Assembly: GCA_964594665.1 (NCBI GenBank)
Contig: CAZQNY010000049.1
Span: 1-21,196 of the forward strand
Length of the DNA stretch: 21,196 nt
Reading direction: 5' to 3'
Origin: BM520 sp964594665
Lineage (GTDB): Bacteria; Bacteroidota; Bacteroidia; Bacteroidales; BM520
Shown: piece by piece, positions 17,144 through 21,196 of the stretch
Layout: every line of letters begins with the position of its first letter
Position numbering within the stretch: the stretch's first letter is position 1
Position numbers and translations under genes: made by a program
Notes under the pieces: model-generated
Told to the model about the DNA's origin: nothing
Database searches by the model: none
The model's input: only the letters and a program-made list of their open reading frames with translations

Positions 17144-17175
17144 TTTGGTTTATATTATAAACTTATTTACATTTG
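17144..17175 (+). promoter_or_regulatory. Bacteroidota-type promoter of the membrane protein/regulator operon
   Basis: TTTG at 17144-17147 and TACATTTG at 17168-17175 are separated by 20 bases. Both boxes and the spacing match the sigma-ABfr consensus (TTTG, about 19-21 bases, TAnnTTTG). Transcription would begin shortly before the ATG at 17204, leaving a leader of about 20 bases. This is the best promoter in the window. Confidence 0.7.
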
Positions 17176-17203
17176 CAATGTTAATCATTAAAACTGTAAT
17201 GCC

Positions 17204-17806
17204 ATGAATGAGAATTTAACACCTAAAGAGAGCCTGGAGATCATCTCCGGCATGATACAAAGCCGTAAAACAAGGCTTAAATCAAATGGCTTCATGATCC
17301 TTTTCTGGGGCTGGCTGGTTATTACCGCGGCAGCAGGACAAGTTGTTCTGATGCTTCTTGAGCAGTATAACATTTGCTGGACGCCCTGGCTGCTTACCCT
17401 TGCGGGAGGTATCTTTTCAATTTTCTACGGACGCAGCAGAAAAGAAAAAAACAGTGAAAGAACCCATCTTGATATTATTTCCGGCACCGTATGGTTAGTA
17501 TTTGCAATTAACGCCATGCTGCTGGGTTTCATATTTTTACCTTTGGTACTGGGAGTAAAATACATGGGTATTGTATTGATAATTTTAGGATTTGCTTCAA
17601 TCGTTGAAGGAACTGTCAGTCGTTTTCGTCCCTCTGTAATAGGTGGAATTATTGCCAACGTGCTGGGATTTGTAAACCTGCTTATCTGCTATTTTTTACC
17701 AAACGATCCAATGTTGTGGATATATACTTTTATTGTGTTAATATTGGGGCTTTTGGCAACGAACATTATTCCGGGATATATTATCAGGAGAGATTATAAT
17801 GCATAG
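17204..17806 (+). CDS. Small polytopic membrane protein of a regulator pair
   Basis: 200 residues. A short charged N-terminus (MNENLTPKESLEIISGMIQ) is followed by about six hydrophobic segments (roughly 28-50, 56-75, 90-112, 115-135, 141-162 and 168-190). A charged loop (GRSRKEKNSERTHLD) lies between the second and third. The protein ends with a basic, probably cytoplasmic, tail. No catalytic motif was recognised. It shares its last 8 bases with the start of a winged-helix regulator, so the two are translationally coupled and probably functionally linked, with the membrane protein acting as sensor, partner or target. Start: the ATG at 17204 follows the promoter at 17144-17175 closely, and no earlier in-frame start makes sense. 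Specific function unknown. Confidence 0.85.
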   Translation: MNENLTPKESLEIISGMIQSRKTRLKSNGFMILFWGWLVITAAAGQVVLMLLEQYNICWTPWLLTLAGGIFSIFYGRSRKEKNSERTHLDIISGTVWLVFAINAMLLGFIFLPLVLGVKYMGIVLIILGFASIVEGTVSRFRPSVIGGIIANVLGFVNLLICYFLPNDPMLWIYTFIVLILGLLATNIIPGYIIRRDYNA

Positions 17807-18083
17807 TTTTAAAAATTTAGATCCGTTATTACATTCACAGCTGAGGCTCGCCGTGATGTCGTTGCTTGTAAAAGAGCGTAACAGTGATTTCACTTCTATA
17901 AAAAACACCACCGGAGCCACGGCGGGCAACCTCAGCGTACAGGTGAAGAAACTGGAAGAGGCCAATTACGTTAAAGTCACAAAATCCTTCAACAATAATT
18001 ACCCTCTTACAATGGTTGAAATAACTTCTACAGGACTTGAAGCCTTTGAAAAATATGTGGATGCCTTGAAATCGTATTTATAA
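17799..18083 (+). CDS. Winged-helix transcriptional regulator (MarR/HTH_34-like)
   Basis: 94 residues, close to a bare winged-helix domain. A first helix spans HSQLRLAVMSLLV. The helix-turn-helix is at about 30-55 (FTSIKNTTGATAGNLSVQVKKLEEAN), with the recognition helix in AGNLSVQVKKLE. The wing is YVKVTKSFNNNYPLTMVEIT, and a final helix (AFEKYVDALKSYL) probably dimerises. It resembles the one-domain regulators annotated as winged-helix DNA-binding protein in many Bacteroidota. Its ATG lies inside the end of the membrane protein gene (8-base overlap). It likely autoregulates the promoter at 17144-17175, but no operator could be assigned. The stop lies one base from the stop of the convergent gene that follows. 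Confidence 0.9.
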   Translation: MHSFKNLDPLLHSQLRLAVMSLLVKERNSDFTSIKNTTGATAGNLSVQVKKLEEANYVKVTKSFNNNYPLTMVEITSTGLEAFEKYVDALKSYL

Positions 18084-18084
18084 A

Positions 18085-18534
18085 TTATTCAGAAAAATAC
18101 TCACACAATTCATCAGCGACAACAGGGTCAATTTCACAGAGAAAAACATCCTTATCAAAGAGGAAAAGGCGCTTTACCGGTTTGTTAAGTACCAACTCGC
18201 TGGTAACACGCATTTGGCTGTAGTCTTCATAGCACACAAGCGATAATGATTCGCGGCTATTTACAACCTCCATAAAGGCTTCGTTAATGTTCGCTTCTTC
18301 GATGGTATGCTTTTCATAAAGAGTGCCCTCGGTGTAGTAGGCATCAATAGAGCTGTAATCGACAATTTTGGGGCCATTGGAATTTTGCATAAAGATCTTC
18401 ATCCGAAAAAGGCCATCGATAATTTTTTCACAGTAGATTTTTTTGTTACCGGAAAGGATGTAGGGCCGTGGTTTGGCACCCATGGCGACGATTGAGAAAC
18501 CGGCAAGGAGCAGAATAAGCAGACTTTTTTTCAT
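18085..18534 (-). CDS. Small secreted protein, paralogue of the next gene
   Basis: 149 residues with a signal peptide (MKKSLLILLLAGFSIVAMGA). The mature part of about 130 residues looks beta-rich. Aligned to the protein at 18747-19205 it shares the spacing KPxPYxxxxxKKxxC near the N-terminus, an EEAxIxxxFMEVV core, LFDKDxFLxE near the end, and the terminal YFSE. This marks tandem paralogues that have diverged considerably. I do not recognise the family. No lipobox or sorting domain is present, so it is probably periplasmic or secreted. The gap to the paralogue is 212 bases and contains a terminator, so the two appear to be separately transcribed. Confidence 0.82.
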   Translation of the reverse strand: MKKSLLILLLAGFSIVAMGAKPRPYILSGNKKIYCEKIIDGLFRMKIFMQNSNGPKIVDYSSIDAYYTEGTLYEKHTIEEANINEAFMEVVNSRESLSLVCYEDYSQMRVTSELVLNKPVKRLFLFDKDVFLCEIDPVVADELCEYFSE

Positions 18535-18622
18535 AATGGACAGGTTTAATGTGTTGTTAATGATTGATGTATATTAATTGTTGTTGTATCAGTAAAAAAA
18601 CGCTATCCCCGGATCAATGTTA

Positions 18623-18639
18623 CTTAACAGGATGTTAAG
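18623..18639. promoter_or_regulatory. Dyad CTTAACAGGATGTTAAG, operator-like
   Basis: Perfect 7-base arms (CTTAACA and TGTTAAG) around GGA, about 90 bases upstream of the ATG at 18534. It is too short-looped and lacks a T tract, so a protein-binding site is more likely than a terminator. The binding protein is unknown. Confidence 0.4.
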
Positions 18640-18659
18640 AACTGTTATTCAATGTTAAT

Positions 18660-18671
18660 GCAAACGTTTGC
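18660..18671. promoter_or_regulatory. Palindrome GCAAACGTTTGC, LacI-operator-like
   Basis: Perfect 12-base palindrome, flanked as T-GCAAACGTTTGC-G, resembling LacI/GalR-family operators that centre on a CG step. It lies about 125 bases upstream of the gene at 18534 and 75 bases past the stop of the next gene. No LacI-family gene is in the window. Confidence 0.45.
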
Positions 18672-18683
18672 GGTGTTTATCCG

Positions 18684-18712
18684 AAAGAAAGCCCCGGCGG
18701 AGATGCCGGAGC
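18684..18712 (-). terminator. Rho-independent terminator of the gene at 18747-19205
   Basis: On the minus strand GCTCCGGC (18712-18705) pairs with GCCGGGGC (18698-18691) with one mismatch around a six-base loop, followed by TTTCTTT (18690-18684). It lies 35 bases past the stop at 18747 in the correct orientation. Confidence 0.6.
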
Positions 18713-18746
18713 TGACGCAAGGTAATTTAACACGATACGAAAGGAT

Positions 18747-19205
18747 CTACTCAGAAAAATATAACTGGATGTTCTCAGCAATTTCGTCGTAGACTTCTAT
18801 GAGAAAGTTATCTTTATCGAAAAGATATAAGGTACTGAATTCGCCACCAGGTATAACAGCACTGCTTGCCATATCCATCATTGTTGGTTCGTAGTATGAA
18901 TATTTTACCAGGCGAAGGTTGCCTTTCACTGCCACTACCTCCATAAACATGTCATCAATTCCCTCTTCTTCAATACTGTAGCGCTGAAAATATTTACCAT
19001 TGTTGTAAAATTCATCCACTTCATTCAAAGAGAATTTCATACTCTCCTGATCACTAAACTTCAGTTTAAATCCACTGTAGTTCTCAACGAGCTTATCGCA
19101 GAATTGTATTTTACCATCTACAATGACATAAGGTTTTGTTGGCGTACTGGCCATCATTGCAAAACTTGCAAGGAGCAGGCCGATGATTAATGTTGCTTTT
19201 TTCAT
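18747..19205 (-). CDS. Small secreted protein, paralogue of the preceding gene
   Basis: 152 residues with a signal peptide (MKKATLIIGLLLASFAMMAS). The mature domain of about 130 residues shares with its neighbour the KPYVIVDGKIQFC start, the core SIEEEGIDDMFMEVV, LYLFDKDNFLIEVYDE and the final YFSE. The acidic composition and alternating hydrophobic pattern suggest a compact beta-rich fold in the periplasm or outside the cell. No known family was recognised. The start at 19205 is supported by an unusually good Shine-Dalgarno sequence 8 bases upstream. A terminator follows the stop, so this gene forms its own transcription unit. Confidence 0.83.
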   Translation of the reverse strand: MKKATLIIGLLLASFAMMASTPTKPYVIVDGKIQFCDKLVENYSGFKLKFSDQESMKFSLNEVDEFYNNGKYFQRYSIEEEGIDDMFMEVVAVKGNLRLVKYSYYEPTMMDMASSAVIPGGEFSTLYLFDKDNFLIEVYDEIAENIQLYFSE

Positions 19206-19213
19206 TTGTAATT

Positions 19214-19218
19214 CCTCC
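19214..19218 (-). promoter_or_regulatory. Strong Shine-Dalgarno sequence before the gene at 19205
   Basis: GGAGG on the minus strand, 8 bases before the ATG at 19205. This is notable because most Bacteroidota genes, including the others here, lack such a site. It fixes the start codon choice. Confidence 0.6.
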
Positions 19219-19380
19219 GTATTATTTATCTAACTAAAACTAAATTTATTTTATTGACTATTACTAATATATAATGCACATAATTATCCTGTTTAGCATA
19301 TAGTCGCTATTTCTACTTAATTATAAATCAAACTTTTAACTTACTTTTGATGGCTGAAACTATTTACCATCTCTCTTGCT

Positions 19381-19422
19381 CTGTAACAGTAGAATGACGG
19401 TGTTAAATCTGTTTTGTTACAG
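19381..19422. repeat. Inverted repeat CTGTAACA / TGTTACAG
   Basis: Two perfect 8-base arms (19381-19388 and 19415-19422) separated by 26 bases, in the divergent intergenic region. The long spacer argues against a terminator. It could be a pair of half-sites for a regulator, or chance in AT-rich DNA. Confidence 0.35.
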
Positions 19423-19554
19423 CACCCTATTTTTATTTATGATAAAATACATCTCTTTTAACACGAATATTACATTAAAACAAAACGCATAAGGTGTTTA
19501 CCGGTCTATATGTAATTGATTATCAGTATTTTATTATATTTATGTTTTTATATG

Positions 19555-19583
19555 TGTTAATGAATGTCAACAAATGTTAATGA
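19555..19583 (+). repeat. Direct repeat TGTTAATGA, two copies 20 bases apart
   Basis: Identical 9-mers at 19555-19563 and 19575-19583, spaced about two helical turns, ending just upstream of the -33 region of the peptidase promoter. A third exact copy is at 18555-18563, in the leader of the gene starting at 18534. Confidence 0.4.
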
Positions 19584-19615
19584 CAAAAAAATTCTTTTAA
19601 AAAACGGGATTTCAC

Positions 19616-19623
19616 TACCTTTG
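19616..19623 (+). promoter_or_regulatory. -7 element TACCTTTG of the peptidase gene
   Basis: TACCTTTG is an excellent match to TAnnTTTG. The -33 position about 20 bases upstream reads TTCT, a weak match. The expected transcript start lies only about 10-15 bases before the ATG at 19644, giving a very short leader. Confidence 0.55.
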
Positions 19624-19643
19624 CAGCAAAACACACAAATCGT

Positions 19644-21196
19644 ATGAGAAAGAAAATCAGTTTATTTGCCCTGGCAGTGGTATTTTTTGCCGGGTGTGTA
19701 CAAAAAAAAGAAACAACTATGACGAATCCGTTTTTTGAGCCTTTCGACACGGAGTATGGTGTTCCGGCTTTCAATGAGATAGAAACGGCTCACTACATGC
19801 CGGCCTTTAAGGAAGGCATGAAGCAGCAGAATACCGAAATCCAGGCTATTATCGACAATAAGGAAGCCGCAGATTTTGAGAATACCATTGCAGCAATGGA
19901 TTACAGTGGTGCTACACTGAATCGTGTTAGTGATGTTTTTTACAACATGACTGAATGTAACACAAACGAAGAAATCCAGGCTATCGCCAAAGAGATCGCA
20001 CCTGTTCTCTCCAAGCACAGTGATGATATTTACCTGAATGAGGCACTCTTCAAGCGTGTGGATGCTGTGTATCAAAATCGGGATAACGAAGATCTGAATA
20101 CAGAACAGAAGATGTTGCTGGAGAAGATCTACAAGCGCTTTGTAAATGGTGGCGCCAACCTGCCTGCTGAGAAAAAAGATCGTTTCAGAGCGATTAATGA
20201 ACGCCTTTCACTCCTCTCGCTGGAGTTTGGCGAAAACCTCCTCAAAGAAACCAACAATTACACACTGGTGATAACAGATAAAGCTGACCTCGCCGGACTA
20301 CCCCAATGGGTTATCGACGGTGCTGCTGCTGAAGCTGCTTCCCGTGAGCTGGAAAACAGCTGGGTATTCACGCTCCAGAAGCCATCATGGATTCCGTTCG
20401 TGCAGTACGCCGAAAACCGCGACCTCAGAAAGCAACTGCTCCTTGCTTATGCAAAACGCGGTGACAATGATAACGAATACGACAACAAAGCCATCGCAAT
20501 GGAGATGGTGAACCTCCGCGTGGAAAAAGCCAACATGCTCGGTTATGAAACCTGGGCCGACTACAAGCTCTCCGACCGCATGGCCGAAAGTCCACAGCAC
20601 GTGTACGACCTCCTCGAAGAGATTATGACTAAAGCACTTCCAGTAGCAGACAAAGAGATGCAGGATATGCAGAAACTCATCAAGAAAGAGGGTGGAAACT
20701 TTGACCTCGAAGCATGGGACTGGTGGTATTATGCTGAAAAGGTAAAAGCTGAAAAGTATGCTTTCAACGATGAAGCGCTCAAGCCTTACTTCTCCCTCGA
20801 CAACGCATTATATAAAGGTGTGTTTGGTGTAACCAACAAACTGTATGGTCTGAAGTACGTTGAGCGTACCGATCTTCCGGTATATCACGAAGACGTAAAA
20901 GTATTTGAAGTTCAGGAAGCTGATGGTACTCTTATCGGTATACTCTATATGGATTTCTTCACACGTGAAAGCAAGCGTGGCGGTGCATGGATGACCAGCT
21001 TCCGCAAGCAGATGCGTACACAGGATGGAGAGAATGTCCTTCCGGTAATCCAGGTGGTGACAAACTTCAGCAAGCCTGTGGGTGACGCCCCTGCTTTGCT
21101 GAGCCTCGATGAGACGCTCACGCTGTTCCACGAATTCGGTCATGCACTGCACGGTCTTCTCAGCGAATGCACCTACCACAGTGTTTCCGGTACTGC
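19644..21196 (+). CDS. M3-family metallopeptidase, Dcp-like lipoprotein (3' end cut by window edge)
   Basis: 517 residues are visible, with no stop before the right edge. Full-length peptidyl-dipeptidase Dcp and oligopeptidase A homologues have about 680-710 residues, so roughly a quarter is missing. The N-terminus MRKKISLFALAVVFFAGC is a lipoprotein signal with lipobox FAGC and lipidated C18, placing the enzyme in the periplasm or outer envelope. The helical N-terminal part contains typical M3 patterns (PAFNEIETAHYMPAF, RFRAINERLSLLSLEFGENL, RVEKANMLGYETWADYKL). The zinc motif HEFGH is at 496-500 (H496, E497, H500). The third zinc ligand is expected beyond the window edge. It probably trims short peptides for nutrition. 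It has its own promoter and is divergent from the small secreted gene. Confidence 0.94.
   Translation, partial: MRKKISLFALAVVFFAGCVQKKETTMTNPFFEPFDTEYGVPAFNEIETAHYMPAFKEGMKQQNTEIQAIIDNKEAADFENTIAAMDYSGATLNRVSDVFYNMTECNTNEEIQAIAKEIAPVLSKHSDDIYLNEALFKRVDAVYQNRDNEDLNTEQKMLLEKIYKRFVNGGANLPAEKKDRFRAINERLSLLSLEFGENLLKETNNYTLVITDKADLAGLPQWVIDGAAAEAASRELENSWVFTLQKPSWIPFVQYAENRDLRKQLLLAYAKRGDNDNEYDNKAIAMEMVNLRVEKANMLGYETWADYKLSDRMAESPQHVYDLLEEIMTKALPVADKEMQDMQKLIKKEGGNFDLEAWDWWYYAEKVKAEKYAFNDEALKPYFSLDNALYKGVFGVTNKLYGLKYVERTDLPVYHEDVKVFEVQEADGTLIGILYMDFFTRESKRGGAWMTSFRKQMRTQDGENVLPVIQVVTNFSKPVGDAPALLSLDETLTLFHEFGHALHGLLSECTYHSVSGT

Larger units (their letters stand above)
19206..19643. other. 438-base AT-rich intergenic region between divergent genes
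   Basis: No convincing coding sequence or RNA gene was found. It holds the Shine-Dalgarno site of the minus-strand gene, an inverted repeat at 19381-19422, two copies of TGTTAATGA at 19555 and 19575, and the -7 element of the peptidase gene. No TAnnTTTG promoter was found for the minus-strand gene. Confidence 0.7.

Noticed and set aside
1..21196. CRISPR arrays, rRNA, tRNA, insertion sequences and prophage genes
   Set aside because: No regularly spaced repeats, cloverleaf-like segments, transposase motifs or phage structural genes were seen on reading both strands.

Overview
The window comes from a member of the Bacteroidota, most likely the Bacteroidales/Marinilabiliales side of the phylum. 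This rests on protein families and gene style: a zinc-finger-less topA with C-terminal repeats, a degenerate arginase-like protein directly behind topA, paired DUF3857/transglutaminase-like secreted proteins, promoter -7 boxes of the TAnnTTTG type, and starts that mostly lack a Shine-Dalgarno sequence. A run of exactly 100 N (5255-5354) shows a draft scaffold, so linkage across it is an assembly statement and not direct sequence.

Layout. 1-1334 (-): miaB, running off the left edge with only its last residues missing. 1571-5119 (+): topA and an arginase-fold protein that has lost several metal ligands. After the gap, 5355-9331 (+): a MacAB-like efflux or export operon made of a truncated ATPase, two FtsX/MacB permeases and a membrane-fusion protein. 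Converging on it, 16284-9328 (-): two secreted DUF3857/transglutaminase-like proteins (one with an intact Cys-His-Asp triad, one without) followed by a 1055-residue fusion of an endonuclease-Q-like PHP nuclease with a UvrD/PcrA-type helicase. 16960-16358 (-): a zinc-ribbon protein of unknown role. 17204-18083 (+): a small membrane protein overlapping a winged-helix regulator, with a well-formed Bacteroidota promoter. 19205-18085 (-): two related small secreted proteins with separate transcription signals. 19644-end (+): an M3-family peptidase lipoprotein, cut by the right edge.

The most interesting object is the EndoQ-UvrD fusion (9328-12495). Its nuclease half resembles enzymes that nick DNA beside deaminated bases, its second half is an SF1A translocase, and its last five residues, QLALF, match the bacterial beta-clamp-binding pentapeptide. 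Archaeal EndoQ is known to work with PCNA, so this protein may be a one-chain, clamp-tethered nick-and-unwind repair enzyme. That mechanism is inferred; the domains and motif are visible. No CRISPR array, rRNA, tRNA, transposase or phage gene was recognised.
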